A DNA stretch of 64,000 bases from the NCBI GenBank assembly GCA_943788775.1, contig CALSRO010000005.1:62001-126000 (forward strand), in the 5' to 3' direction. Made by a program: the position numbers and the translations under genes. This document shows positions 8,893 through 18,078 of this stretch, one piece after another. Within the stretch, counting starts at the first letter, position 1. Every line of letters begins with the position of its first letter. The notes under the pieces are model-generated. The model saw nothing but the letters and a program-made list of their open reading frames with translations. It did no database searches and was not told the DNA's origin. This stretch comes from an uncultured Flavobacteriales bacterium (GTDB taxonomy: Bacteria; Bacteroidota; Bacteroidia; Flavobacteriales_G; Salibacteraceae).

Positions 8893-10433
8893 AGGAAAAA
8901 CGCGTTGAAGAAGGCATAAAGCGTAACTCCAACCTGCGTTTCAAGCGTATCTTCATTCAGCATGCTGGTATAAAGAATGATGCAAAAGCCAATGTATAAA
9001 AAGCTGTTGGCGTGTTTGTTTCCGATGAATGGATATGCAATGATCAGAAGGAAAAAGAGGAAGCCGAGTGTGCCGAACGTAACGAGAAAATTTAAATATT
9101 GATTGTGCGCTCGAAGTCTATATTTCTCACTAAGACCCGTTTCAAGTCGTTCGTACATTTTGTTGTACTCTAAGTTCATGTCGCCCGTCCCTATTCCAAT
9201 AACTGGGTTTTCGAGGAAAATATACCAACCCGTCCGCCAGAACTCAAAACGCTGGGTAACAGAATGTCCCTGCACTCTCTGCTCTTGGAGCAATTTGTCA
9301 AACTCCCAAATCACGGTGTAAATCCGATTGTCAAGTGCATTTCCATATAGGAATCTAACATTGGCCACCCCATTTTCTATCGCTTCGATATCGCGTTCTG
9401 TTAATTGAGAAAAGCCTACCCGATCTTTTCTCAAACCTAAGCTGGTCATGTAACGAATCAATGTAGTATAGACATATTGACCCTTAGCGTCTTTGCCGCC
9501 AACATAGCGGATGTCGCTGTGTTTGTTCCACTCATCTTGCAGCTCAAGCGGAGAGATATAGAGATTGATGTAGTGACCATTTTCCAAGGTCAAGTTATTG
9601 GTGTCGTGGTGATAGTATTTACCTTCTTCTGAGGTTAATTCTAGTTTGGCAAAGTCTGGCTCCGAGTCAGGATAAAATGCATCTACTTGAAACCAGAGAT
9701 AAACGCAAAGCAGCAATGGTGTGAGCCACAGTATCGTGATACCAGTTGACCGCAGCATCGAGTTTTTGATGTAGAACAAAGTATAGAACAAGAGCATATA
9801 ACTGCATAATATCCAGACAACAATGCCTGTCATAGATTGAAGGATAAACACAAATACACTCATCCATATTGCAAGCAACACATATACGACCCGCAACCAC
9901 ATTTGCTTTTCTTCATTACATGCGCAATTCAAGAGAATGAGATAGCTTAAACATACCATCAGCGAGTATCGAATATGGCTTGTAAAAAGACTCATAGATC
10001 GATGGTCAAAGCCTGGCTCATTGTGTAAATGGAAATACTCAATAGTGGAAGCGAAAGATGCTAGGATTACCGCAGCTGAGAAAATCGCTCCAATCCATAA
10101 AAATTCTTGTCTGTTCAACCGCTGGGACAACGGAATGACAATCGGGAAAATTAATAACGGCAGCTTGATTCGGAGATCATCGAGTGCGAAACTCATGTCG
10201 GTGGTCCATAGTAAGCCAACTACATGCATGATGTACAAGCCAAGAAATAGCCAAATGGAAGGTGCTTTTTTAAGAATCGAAATGCGTTCTGCCCACCTTC
10301 TCTCTAGGAGAAAGTTGATCGCAATGATAATCTCACCAATACTTATTAGCGCATGCGAAAATGGCAGTCCAACTGCAATCAGTGCTAATGAAAGAAGGTA
10401 AATCCAACGATGTTGGCGAGAAGTTAGGGTCAT
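8844..10433 (-). CDS. O-antigen ligase / Wzy-like membrane protein
   Basis: 529 residues with about ten hydrophobic segments. The large outside loop (about residues 255-415) and the following helix carrying RAHNQYLNFLVTFGTLGFLF match the O-antigen ligase (Wzy_C) family, with the conserved His-Asn in that motif; GIGTGDMNLEYNK lies just before it. Such proteins join undecaprenyl-linked glycans to lipid A core, or polymerise them, on the periplasmic face of the inner membrane. Its position near two glycosyltransferases fits this. The last 16 codons run antisense over the GT4 relic, so the tail TGLSRVATKIDS is probably a late addition. Ligase or polymerase cannot be told apart here. Confidence 0.82.
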   Translation of the reverse strand: MTLTSRQHRWIYLLSLALIAVGLPFSHALISIGEIIIAINFLLERRWAERISILKKAPSIWLFLGLYIMHVVGLLWTTDMSFALDDLRIKLPLLIFPIVIPLSQRLNRQEFLWIGAIFSAAVILASFASTIEYFHLHNEPGFDHRSMSLFTSHIRYSLMVCLSYLILLNCACNEEKQMWLRVVYVLLAIWMSVFVFILQSMTGIVVWILCSYMLLFYTLFYIKNSMLRSTGITILWLTPLLLCVYLWFQVDAFYPDSEPDFAKLELTSEEGKYYHHDTNNLTLENGHYINLYISPLELQDEWNKHSDIRYVGGKDAKGQYVYTTLIRYMTSLGLRKDRVGFSQLTERDIEAIENGVANVRFLYGNALDNRIYTVIWEFDKLLQEQRVQGHSVTQRFEFWRTGWYIFLENPVIGIGTGDMNLEYNKMYERLETGLSEKYRLRAHNQYLNFLVTFGTLGFLFFLLIIAYPFIGNKHANSFLYIGFCIILYTSMLNEDTLETQVGVTLYAFFNAFFLYSLTGLSRVATKIDS

Positions 10434-10451
10434 AGTTTAGGTTAGAAGCAC

Positions 10452-12131
10452 CTAGCCTTTTTTCACTTGGCAGTCAGTGCACGTGCCGTCAAGAACGGAC
10501 TTGTAATATGATTTATTGTTTAGTACCTCAACTGCTTTTGCAATTTCTGGATCAATGTTCAAGTATGCCCGAATTCTGCCTTTCGCGTAGTAATATCTTC
10601 CCACAATCTCGTTTTCGAGCATCATTCTTATTTCGCGTTGAAACTTCATCATGTCGGTGGGTTTATCTCTCTCGAGCTTTTGAGATAGAACTGCAAATTC
10701 CGTTTCAACTTCTCCCCAAAATTCATCTTCTTGGACCACCGATTTAAGCTCTTTCAACATCTCTGTGCTGCTTGTACGATATTCAAAATCGTGCTCCATT
10801 ACAAAATTCATGAAGCCTTGATAATCATTATCGCTCAATTTGAATTCCTCAGGTCCTGCAATGGAATCATGCGAGAAATAAAATTTGGTTGCATAATCGA
10901 AGATTAAGTTTTCTTGCAAGAGTGTGGCCAGTAGGTCGCAGTACTCTTCATCCTCTACTTCAATGTCTGGGGTGATTCCCATCCCATCGGTAACTTTACG
11001 GCCATTCTTCGTAGTGAATTCTGCTAATAGCGAATCTGGAATTTCTTTTGCCTTGCCCTTTGTGTCTCGTTCACCTCCATAGTCAATCCGTTGGATACAG
11101 CGGCCGCTTGGTGTGTAATACTTGGCAATGGTCAATTTCAATTTGGAATTGTAGCTCAAGTCATGGGTGGTTTGAACCAATCCTTTACCAAAGGAGTTGT
11201 GACCAATGACCACCGCCCTGTCCAAATCTTGCAATGAACCCGAGACAATTTCTGATGCCGAAGCTGAGCCTTCATCGATCAAAACGACTAAAGGAATTTC
11301 CAAATCGAGCGGAGCATTCAGTGCTTTATTCATGCGATAGTGCTCTTTGACTTTCCCCTTTACCTCTACCACGTTTTCACCTTTTGGCACAAAAAAGTTC
11401 ACGATGTTGACCGATTCATGAAGCAATCCGCCACCGTTTCCTCTCAAATCAAGGATCAACTCTTCCATACCTTGATCTTTTAGTTGGTTGTAGGCAGACT
11501 TAACATCTTTACTCGCGGTTTGAGTAAAGCTATTTAAACTGATGTATCCTACGCCTTCATTGAGCATTCCGAAATACGGCACGTCATCCAGTTTAATTTT
11601 TTCACGAACAATTTCACGTTCGATGATCTCTTCCGTTGCCGTTCGGTGAATTTTCACTTTGATACTTGTTCCATTTTGACCGCGCAACATATCGCTCAAC
11701 TGGGATGAATTTTTGCCTTCTGCTGAAATCCCATCAACACTTAAAATAATGTCTCCAGCCTTCAACCCAGCCTTATCCGCAGGAAATCCTTCGTAGGGTT
11801 CAGTAATCATGATGTGATCATCCCGCGTGCCAATCAGTGCACCTACACCGCCATATTCATGGGTGGTCATGAATCGATAATCCTCAATGTCCGATTCGGG
11901 TATATAATTCGTGTATGGATCTAATGAGCCCAACATAGCGTCAATTCCCGTTTTGACCAATTTTCCAGGATTCGTCTCCTCCACATAATTGACATTGATC
12001 TCACGATATACCGTGGAGAATATGTCTAGGTTCTTAGAAATTTCGAAATAGCTTTCTACAAATCCGAAAGATCCTATTGATGTGATCGCTAGTGCTGCTA
12101 TGGCTATCCAAATACTGATTTTCCTCTTCAT
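10452..12131 (-). CDS. S41 carboxyl-terminal processing protease with PDZ domain
   Basis: 559 residues. An N-terminal membrane anchor or signal (residues 5-25) precedes a helical segment, a PDZ domain (about 90-165, with GDIILSVDGISAEG) and the tail-specific protease domain. Catalytic residues are visible in DEGSASASEI (serine within 289-293) and SFGKGLVQ (Lys 316), forming the Ser-Lys dyad; GNGGGLLHESV shapes the active site. It ends CTDCQVKKG, with a Cys pair. The family trims C-termini of envelope proteins in the periplasm. It is the last gene of a hemD-rnpA-yidD-S41 run, a common Bacteroidota order, 10 bases after yidD. Confidence 0.92.
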   Translation of the reverse strand: MKRKISIWIAIAALAITSIGSFGFVESYFEISKNLDIFSTVYREINVNYVEETNPGKLVKTGIDAMLGSLDPYTNYIPESDIEDYRFMTTHEYGGVGALIGTRDDHIMITEPYEGFPADKAGLKAGDIILSVDGISAEGKNSSQLSDMLRGQNGTSIKVKIHRTATEEIIEREIVREKIKLDDVPYFGMLNEGVGYISLNSFTQTASKDVKSAYNQLKDQGMEELILDLRGNGGGLLHESVNIVNFFVPKGENVVEVKGKVKEHYRMNKALNAPLDLEIPLVVLIDEGSASASEIVSGSLQDLDRAVVIGHNSFGKGLVQTTHDLSYNSKLKLTIAKYYTPSGRCIQRIDYGGERDTKGKAKEIPDSLLAEFTTKNGRKVTDGMGITPDIEVEDEEYCDLLATLLQENLIFDYATKFYFSHDSIAGPEEFKLSDNDYQGFMNFVMEHDFEYRTSSTEMLKELKSVVQEDEFWGEVETEFAVLSQKLERDKPTDMMKFQREIRMMLENEIVGRYYYAKGRIRAYLNIDPEIAKAVEVLNNKSYYKSVLDGTCTDCQVKKG

Positions 12132-12141
12132 AATTTCTCAT

Positions 12142-12354
12142 TTATGGTACCGGATCGTATCCACTTCCGCCCCAAGGATGGCATGATCCAATTCTTTTTA
12201 TGGCCAGCTTTCCACCTTTCCAGGGTCCGTGTTTCTTAATGGCTTCTACTCCGTATTCTGAGCATGTTGGGGTATAACGACATGTAGCAGGATATAATGG
12301 TGAAATCGCTCCTTGATAAAATCGGATAAGAAAGATGAATAGCTTACTGAACAT
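12142..12354 (-). CDS. yidD: Membrane protein insertion efficiency factor YidD
   Basis: 70 residues with the family signature: an N-terminal amphipathic helix ([13 protein letters not shown]), the Cys pair in [15 protein letters not shown], and [13 protein letters not shown] at the end. YidD lies at the inner membrane and supports YidC/Sec-dependent insertion. Its start lies 11 bases inside the rnpA gene, the conserved rnpA-yidD arrangement, so translation is probably coupled. Length and motifs are full and normal. Confidence 0.95.
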   Translation of the reverse strand: MFSKLFIFLIRFYQGAISPLYPATCRYTPTCSEYGVEAIKKHGPWKGGKLAIKRIGSCHPWGGSGYDPVP

Positions 12355-12739
12355 CGTTGATTTTCGCTTCGACAGAACGTAAAAGTAGCATCATTTTATC
12401 CCTCAGAACCTCATAAGAAGTGTTATCTGCTTTGACTACAACTATCAGAACTGCGATTTGTTTTCCCTTTTTGTTGAGTGCCAGATGCAGGTCATGCTTT
12501 TGAAGCCGATACGATTCGCGAAGCCTGCGCTTCACCAAATTGCGATCCGCAGCGCGTTTGAAATGTTTTTTTGGAACTGAAAAACCAATTTGCAAAGGTG
12601 TTTCTGACGGTAATTCGCACTCCTTCCAAACGAGCATGAGAGGATGTTGAAAAGCGCGTTTACCTCCTTTGAATAAGGAGTCAAATAGACGCTTGTGCTT
12701 TAAGCTTTCTGTTTTTGGAAAAGTGTTTTTTGCCTCCAT
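12344..12739 (-). CDS. rnpA: Ribonuclease P protein component
   Basis: 131 residues. RnpA binds the catalytic RNase P RNA and helps mature tRNA 5' ends. The diagnostic basic helix [13 protein letters not shown] is present, preceded by [15 protein letters not shown] and the aromatic start [13 protein letters not shown] begin at ATG 12739 (MEAKNTFPK) rather than at the TTG nine codons upstream. The gene overlaps yidD at its 3' end and follows hemD by about 40 bases. Confidence 0.95.
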   Translation of the reverse strand: MEAKNTFPKTESLKHKRLFDSLFKGGKRAFQHPLMLVWKECELPSETPLQIGFSVPKKHFKRAADRNLVKRRLRESYRLQKHDLHLALNKKGKQIAVLIVVVKADNTSYEVLRDKMMLLLRSVEAKINDVQ

Positions 12740-12777
12740 GCGTTCTTCGCAAAGATGAAGATACAATGAGGCAAATC

Positions 12778-13545
12778 CTACTTGTTGTTCTGCTTGATGT
12801 GCATGTTGATGGCAGCAGACATAGATGGTGCTTCGGGTGTGGGCGCTTCTAAGTCTAACCTCAAGTTGTGATCCTGAATAGCTTTATGAGTGGTAGCACC
12901 GAATCCAGCGATTTTAGTCTCTCCCTGCACAAAATCTGGAAAATTGTGAAATAGTGATTTGATTCCGCTTGGGCTAAAGAAGACAAGCATGTCGTATTTT
13001 ACATCTTCTAAATCGCTCAAGTCGCTGATTACTGTTTTATAGAATATCCCTCGCGTGTATCTCACTTCAACTTCGTCAAGGGTTTTCAGAATATCACCTT
13101 TAATTTGGTCGGCACTTGGCAACAAAAAGCGCTCAGCACTATGCTTTTTGAAAAGCGGCACCATATCAGCAAACTTTCGATCGCCAACAAATATTTTTCT
13201 TTTTCGATACACCACATATTTCTGAAGGTAGTAGGCAATCGCTTCTGACATACAGAAATATTTCATGCTCTCAGGAACGGTTACTCTAGTCTCACCACAA
13301 ATTCTGAAGAAGTGATCCACAGCATTTCTTGAAGTGAAAATGATCCCCGTGTGATCAAGAATTTGAATTCGTTGTTGTCTCCAGTCGTGAGCCGTTAGAC
13401 CTTCTACATGAATAAATGGTCTGAAATCAATTTTGATCTTGTGTTTTTTCGCAAGGTCAGCGTACGGAGATTTGTCACCTTCAGGCTTAGGCTGACTGAT
13501 CAAAATCGTCTTGACTTTCTTCTTCTCTGTGGGCGTGTCGCTCAT
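12778..13545 (-). CDS. hemD: Uroporphyrinogen-III synthase
   Basis: 255 residues. HemD closes the linear tetrapyrrole hydroxymethylbilane and inverts ring D in haem synthesis in the cytoplasm. The sequence is divergent, as always in this family, but shows the two-domain pattern: ILISQPKPEGDKSPY at the start, IIFTSRNAVDHFF, YDMLVFFSPSGIKSLF and KIAGFGATTHKAI. A short charged N-terminal extension (SDTPTEKKKVK) is usual in Bacteroidota. It sits 10 bases downstream of the DUF4271 gene, its normal partner in the phylum. Confidence 0.88.
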   Translation of the reverse strand: MSDTPTEKKKVKTILISQPKPEGDKSPYADLAKKHKIKIDFRPFIHVEGLTAHDWRQQRIQILDHTGIIFTSRNAVDHFFRICGETRVTVPESMKYFCMSEAIAYYLQKYVVYRKRKIFVGDRKFADMVPLFKKHSAERFLLPSADQIKGDILKTLDEVEVRYTRGIFYKTVISDLSDLEDVKYDMLVFFSPSGIKSLFHNFPDFVQGETKIAGFGATTHKAIQDHNLRLDLEAPTPEAPSMSAAINMHIKQNNK

Positions 13546-13555
13546 ACTACTTGTT

Positions 13556-14221
13556 TTAACCTACGAATTGCCTCGAAATGACCGTTGCTATTACCAACAG
13601 GGGTAGAATTTCGAGCGCGCAAATGTACAGAAAATTATATGCTAATGGCACTCGGAAGTCTGTTGAGCTGATATAGGCAATTCGCAGAATACGAATGACA
13701 TAGAAGGTTATGATTACCCAAAACCCTGCTTGTAAAAAAACAGATTGAATTATCGTTGGACCATAGAAGCCGACTATGGACACGGGTAGTATAATAGAAC
13801 ACAATACAACATTGTTTAACAGCCAGTGAAACGTGTGATGTTGTTGAAGCGCTTCTAGATTAAATAACCATGCTAGCAATGAATAGAGTGCCACACGAAA
13901 AGTGGTTAATATGGCTAGGGAAACAATGACGCCTGTGAACAACCCAATAAAACTGAAATCTAGGAATAGATCAATCTCATGAAAATACAATGTTAGGTAG
14001 GTAGCAATGATCATCATGACAAGTATGAAAAGGAAAATTGCCAATCTTGAAAAAGCGCGCTCTTGACGCAATTGTTGGTCCACCAAATTGGTATTTAAAA
14101 AGGATCGGAAGAACAACTGCAATCTATCTCCTTCAAGCTGGCGTGCCAAACCGAATATGAAGAGAATGATCAGGAATATGACGTAAGGTGCGTTGGTGTT
14201 TATTGGGTCTAGCTTGATCAT
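13556..14221 (-). CDS. DUF4271 membrane protein
   Basis: 221 residues with about six hydrophobic segments (around residues 11-20, 60-80, 90-115, 130-150, 160-180 and 195-215). RQLEGDRLQLFFRSFLN and FWVIITFYVIRILRIAYI match the Bacteroidota DUF4271 family. The family is inner-membrane and uncharacterised, and is regularly found just upstream of hemD, as here. A role near haem synthesis can be inferred only from this position. Confidence 0.8.
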   Translation of the reverse strand: MIKLDPINTNAPYVIFLIILFIFGLARQLEGDRLQLFFRSFLNTNLVDQQLRQERAFSRLAIFLFILVMMIIATYLTLYFHEIDLFLDFSFIGLFTGVIVSLAILTTFRVALYSLLAWLFNLEALQQHHTFHWLLNNVVLCSIILPVSIVGFYGPTIIQSVFLQAGFWVIITFYVIRILRIAYISSTDFRVPLAYNFLYICALEILPLLVIATVISRQFVG

Positions 14222-14263
14222 TTCTCGATGGCAAATCTAGGTTCTTATAGAGGAACAATATCA

Positions 14264-14271
14264 TACCTTCG
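14264..14271 (+). promoter_or_regulatory. Possible -7 element (TACCTTCG)
   Basis: TACCTTCG differs in one base from the Bacteroidota -7 consensus TAnnTTTG and lies 17 bases before the acyl-CoA dehydrogenase ATG. No clear TTG sits 19 bases upstream. Confidence 0.35.
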
Positions 14272-14288
14272 AACGTTCAATTTTAACT

Positions 14289-15473
14289 ATGGCAAATAGA
14301 GAGGATCGATTTCAGGGTGTTGACTATTACAACATTGATGATTTACTTACTGAAGAGCATAAGCTTATTCGCGACAGCGCCCGTGAATGGGTGAAACGCG
14401 AGGTGAGTCCAATTATTGAAAATGCTTATGAAGAGGCTAAATTTCCAAGACAATGGATTAAAGGTTTAGGAGAAATAGGGGCATTTGGTCCGTATATTCC
14501 AGAGCAATATGGAGGTCCTGGTCTGGATCATATTTCATACGGACTCTTGATGCAAGAGCTAGAACGAGGCGATAGCGGCCTTCGATCTACAGCATCGGTT
14601 CAGAGTTCGTTGGTTATGTATCCGATTTGGAAATATGGATCGGAAGAACAGAAGATGAAATATCTGCCAAAGCTGGCGACAGGTGAAATGATCGGATGTT
14701 TTGGATTGACAGAACCTGATTTCGGAAGTAATCCTGGCGGAATGGTTTCGAATTTCAAAGATGCTGGAGATCATGTCATTTTGAATGGAGCTAAAATGTG
14801 GATATCCAACGCACCCTTCGCTGACATTGCCGTGGTTTGGGCTAAGGATGAAAGCGGACGCATTCACGGCTTAATCGTTGAACGAGGTATGGAAGGCTTT
14901 ACGACTCCAACTATGCACGGAAAATGGTCACTGAGAGCGTCAGATACAGGTGAGCTGGTTTTTGATAACACTCCTGTTCCAAAAGAAAACATCTTGCCAA
15001 ATAAATCCGGACTTGGCGCGCCATTGGGCTGCCTCGACTCAGCGCGATACGGAATTAGTTGGGGAGCAATTGGTGCCGCAATGGATTGTTATGATAGCGC
15101 ATTGCGTTACTCTAAAGAACGTATTCAATTCGATCGTCCTATTGGCGGTTTTCAACTTCAGCAGAAGAAATTGGCGGAGATGGTTACAGAAATTACCAAA
15201 GCTCAACTGATGGTTCATCGTCTAGGTCAATTGAAGAATGAAGGCAAAGCGACAACTGCTCAAATTTCAATGGCCAAGCGAAACAGTGTGGATATGGCAT
15301 TGAAGGTGGCAAGAGAGGCTCGACAAATTCACGGTGCCATGGGCATAACGAATGAGTATTCTATCATGCGCCATATGATGAATCTAGAATCTGTGGTGAC
15401 CTATGAAGGGACCCATGACGTGCACTTGCTCATCACGGGAATGGACATTACTGGTTTGAACGCCTTTAAATAG
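14289..15473 (+). CDS. Acyl-CoA dehydrogenase, glutaryl-CoA dehydrogenase-like
   Basis: 394 residues, normal length. The three domains are clear: helical start (EEHKLIRDSAREWVKREVSP), FAD-binding middle (CFGLTEPDFGSNPGGM and KMWISNAPFADIAVVWAK), and C-terminal helices (ERIQFDRPIGGFQLQQKKLA, QIHGAMGITNEY). The catalytic base lies in YEGTHDVHLLI (Glu 373), the position used by glutaryl-CoA dehydrogenases. The enzyme oxidises an acyl-CoA at alpha-beta and passes electrons to ETF. It stands alone, convergent with the next gene. Glutaryl-CoA as substrate (lysine/tryptophan breakdown) is likely from overall resemblance but unproven. Confidence 0.88.
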   Translation: MANREDRFQGVDYYNIDDLLTEEHKLIRDSAREWVKREVSPIIENAYEEAKFPRQWIKGLGEIGAFGPYIPEQYGGPGLDHISYGLLMQELERGDSGLRSTASVQSSLVMYPIWKYGSEEQKMKYLPKLATGEMIGCFGLTEPDFGSNPGGMVSNFKDAGDHVILNGAKMWISNAPFADIAVVWAKDESGRIHGLIVERGMEGFTTPTMHGKWSLRASDTGELVFDNTPVPKENILPNKSGLGAPLGCLDSARYGISWGAIGAAMDCYDSALRYSKERIQFDRPIGGFQLQQKKLAEMVTEITKAQLMVHRLGQLKNEGKATTAQISMAKRNSVDMALKVAREARQIHGAMGITNEYSIMRHMMNLESVVTYEGTHDVHLLITGMDITGLNAFK

Positions 15474-15475
15474 GC

Positions 15476-16996
15476 TTATTGCTTCAGAAACTTCATTTGC
15501 TGCACACCCGTTTCCGATTCGATTTGGAAGAGATACATACCTGTTGGTAGGTCTTGAACACTCATCCTTTGCAACAAAGTATTATTCATAGTGAGTTGTC
15601 GAACAGGCTGTCCCAAATGATTATAGATGGTCGCTGATTTTAGCGGTGTGTTGGATTCAATGGTAACAACACCTTGAGAAGGATTTGGGTAAAACCTAAA
15701 ACTAGACGTTGACGCAAAGTCTTCCACACTGAGTGGCGGCAAGGGCTCGCCATATGTAGTGTCATTGTTTACGAAGTAGACCAAGTTTTTCTGAACGCTT
15801 GAATATTCGCTGAACCCCGAAAATTCTACGGACCAATGAGAGTACAATCCAAAGGGCTCTGAGAGACCTGTTGAACTTGAATTACCCCCTGTGAAGGGAT
15901 AGAAATTGACGCCACAAGTGTCGAATTCAGGATGAATAGTTGTGTTGAAATTCTGGGTTAATCGATAATTGCCAATGTGTTCAAAGGAAGTATTGATGTA
16001 ATTAGCCGGCAATCCGCTGGTAGTATCCAATCCGCGCGGCAGATCGGTCAAAAAGAAGTCGTCCAAATTCGAGTTATCCCAAGTCACGGTGTCCACAAGG
16101 TTGAAGTCGGTATTTGTAATGTCATATCCACCGGGACTATTTTGGGTAAACACCTTAGTTTCTTCCCACATCTCTCTTTTTAATGAATAGGATACAGTTC
16201 CTGCGATTAAGTCTTTGGACGCGGATTCTACTGTAAATGCTTCGTGGCGAGTAATGCGCTCAAAAGGAATGGTGGTTCCTGTTAAACCTTCTTCCAACAA
16301 AGTTTTATAATGGAGTTTGTCGCCTACTTCGTAGTTATATACACCCGGCATGGAAAAACCGTTCAAAGCGCCTTTGTTTTCAAATGCAATTTTTGTGGTT
16401 CGAATTATTTGATGAGGAAAGCAAAAGGGCAATGGAGTCGTGTGCAAACCCTGTTCTTTACTCACCACAACAGGCAATTGGCTGAGTTCGTGTGTTGGAT
16501 ATTCATCCCCTTGAACGATCAGCATGGTCTGATAAGACCGAACACTATCTAAACCTAAGGGACCATTTGAAATGGTTTGATCATTGAAAAACAGCACGAT
16601 GGTCGAATCTGCATCGATGCGCATAAAGTGGAGCGTGTCTGCAATGGTTGTAGGCCAATAAATCGTGTCGTTAAATCGAGTTATACTCATCCATTCATTT
16701 CCGCTGTTTTGAACGATACCCGTCCAATGAATTAAGTCGATGCACTCTCCATCAAACCCGCTATTAGGAATCGTGTGATTATAATAGGTAGTGCCATTTT
16801 GATTCGTTTCGCTTGATTCAAATTGTACGCCCAAAATGGAATTTTCTGGTAGGGCAACTTGTCCCAGCAGCTGATCGCTGATGTAGTCAGCATCCGTAGT
16901 GTAAAAGCATCGTTCGGTGGGGTAGAAGGGCTGCCAGTTTTGCGCAACGCATGGCAAAAAGTAAAGTGCGGCTATAGCGGTTAGTATCGTCTTCAT
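15476..16996 (-). CDS. T9SS-exported protein of unknown function
   Basis: 506 residues from ATG 16996; the frame is open to a TTG at 17065, but MKTILTAIAALYFLPCVA is a clear signal peptide start. The body is beta-rich with many Thr, Asn and Tyr and no motif I recognise. The last 75 residues are a type A sorting domain (FRFYPNPSQGVVTIESNTPL, IYNHLGQPVRQL, LPTGMYLFQIES). It is thus exported across the outer membrane by the type IX system. It converges with the acyl-CoA dehydrogenase (2-base gap). Function unknown. Confidence 0.75.
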   Translation of the reverse strand: MKTILTAIAALYFLPCVAQNWQPFYPTERCFYTTDADYISDQLLGQVALPENSILGVQFESSETNQNGTTYYNHTIPNSGFDGECIDLIHWTGIVQNSGNEWMSITRFNDTIYWPTTIADTLHFMRIDADSTIVLFFNDQTISNGPLGLDSVRSYQTMLIVQGDEYPTHELSQLPVVVSKEQGLHTTPLPFCFPHQIIRTTKIAFENKGALNGFSMPGVYNYEVGDKLHYKTLLEEGLTGTTIPFERITRHEAFTVESASKDLIAGTVSYSLKREMWEETKVFTQNSPGGYDITNTDFNLVDTVTWDNSNLDDFFLTDLPRGLDTTSGLPANYINTSFEHIGNYRLTQNFNTTIHPEFDTCGVNFYPFTGGNSSSTGLSEPFGLYSHWSVEFSGFSEYSSVQKNLVYFVNNDTTYGEPLPPLSVEDFASTSSFRFYPNPSQGVVTIESNTPLKSATIYNHLGQPVRQLTMNNTLLQRMSVQDLPTGMYLFQIESETGVQQMKFLKQ

Positions 16997-17048
16997 CAAT
17001 AGAGGTTTCAGTAACAGACGTGTGGCAAGACGAAAAGGAAAGTTTCGG

Positions 17049-18023
17049 TTATTTTTCTCTATCAATCGTGTATTGTACCAAGTCTTTCAGCGATTGTCTA
17101 GCTTCAGATTCAGGCAAGGAGTCAATGCCTTCTAAGGCTTCGTTTGCGATCGTGCGCATTCGTTGTTCAGCATATTCGATGCCTCCAGATTGTAAAACGA
17201 AATCTATAACGGAAGTCACTTCTTCTTTCGATTTTCGGTCGCGTTTGAAAATTCGAAGCGCCTTTTTACCATCTCCATTTGGGCTGTTGTTGACCGCATA
17301 AATGAAGGGTAACGTTGTTTTCTTTTCTCGAATGTCGTTTCCTGTTGGTTTTCCAATTTTCCCGCCTAGCCCATAATCAAACAGGTCATCTTTAATTTGA
17401 AATGCGATACCTATTTTCTCTCCAACCAAGCGCATTTTCTCCACGGTTTCGTCATCAGCTCCTGCTGAGGATGCTCCACAAGCGCAACAGCTGGCAATCA
17501 GCGTTGCCGTTTTTTGGCGGATGATATCGAAATAGACAGATTCGTTGACGTTTACACCTCTGCTCTTTTCAATTTGTAGCAACTCGCCCTCGCTCATTTG
17601 GCGCACCGCACCACTTACAATTTGGAGCTGTCGGAATTCTTTGTTGTCAATGGCTAATAACAAGCCACGAGACAGCAGATAATCGCCCACCAATACGGCA
17701 ATCTTGTTTTTCCAAAGGGCATTAATAGAAAAGAACCCTCTTCGCTCGTAGGATTCATCGACCACATCATCATGGACTAGTGTGGCGGTGTGCAGTAGTT
17801 CTATTAACGCAGCACCTCTATGCGTGGATTCGTTAATACCTCCTAGCGCTTTGGCGGTTAAAAAAACGAACATCGGCCGCATTTGCTTGCCCTTGCGCTT
17901 TACGATATAGTGGGTGATTTTGTCGAGTAGAGGCACCGAACTTCGCATGGAGTCGCGAAATTTATCCTCGAAATGATCCATTTCTGACGTTATCGGGAGT
18001 TTGATTTTATCTATTGGCTTCAC
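17049..18023 (-). CDS. Polyprenyl diphosphate synthase (octaprenyl type)
   Basis: 324 residues. Trans-prenyltransferases extend allylic diphosphates with isopentenyl diphosphate, giving side chains for quinones. Both aspartate motifs are present: HDDVVDE (Asp 85, 86, 89) and IKDDLFDYG (Asp 212, 213, 216), along with GKQMRP near the N-terminus and the lysine in KPTGND. The residues before the first motif (ELLHTATLV) lack bulky aromatics close to the Asp motif, in line with a long-chain product. The start is GTG 18023. It shares the isoprenoid route with ispD at 20.6 kb. Exact chain length is not readable. Confidence 0.9.
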   Translation of the reverse strand: MKPIDKIKLPITSEMDHFEDKFRDSMRSSVPLLDKITHYIVKRKGKQMRPMFVFLTAKALGGINESTHRGAALIELLHTATLVHDDVVDESYERRGFFSINALWKNKIAVLVGDYLLSRGLLLAIDNKEFRQLQIVSGAVRQMSEGELLQIEKSRGVNVNESVYFDIIRQKTATLIASCCACGASSAGADDETVEKMRLVGEKIGIAFQIKDDLFDYGLGGKIGKPTGNDIREKKTTLPFIYAVNNSPNGDGKKALRIFKRDRKSKEEVTSVIDFVLQSGGIEYAEQRMRTIANEALEGIDSLPESEARQSLKDLVQYTIDREK

Positions 18024-18048
18024 TTCTCTTGACTCGATTAGTCTAGGT

Positions 18049-18056
18049 CAAACGTA
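18049..18056 (-). promoter_or_regulatory. -7 element TACGTTTG of polyprenyl synthase gene
   Basis: A full match to TAnnTTTG, 25 bases before the GTG start. The base triplet 19-20 bases further upstream is CTG rather than TTG. Confidence 0.45.
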
Positions 18057-18078
18057 CGTTTTAATGTTACAAATGCAG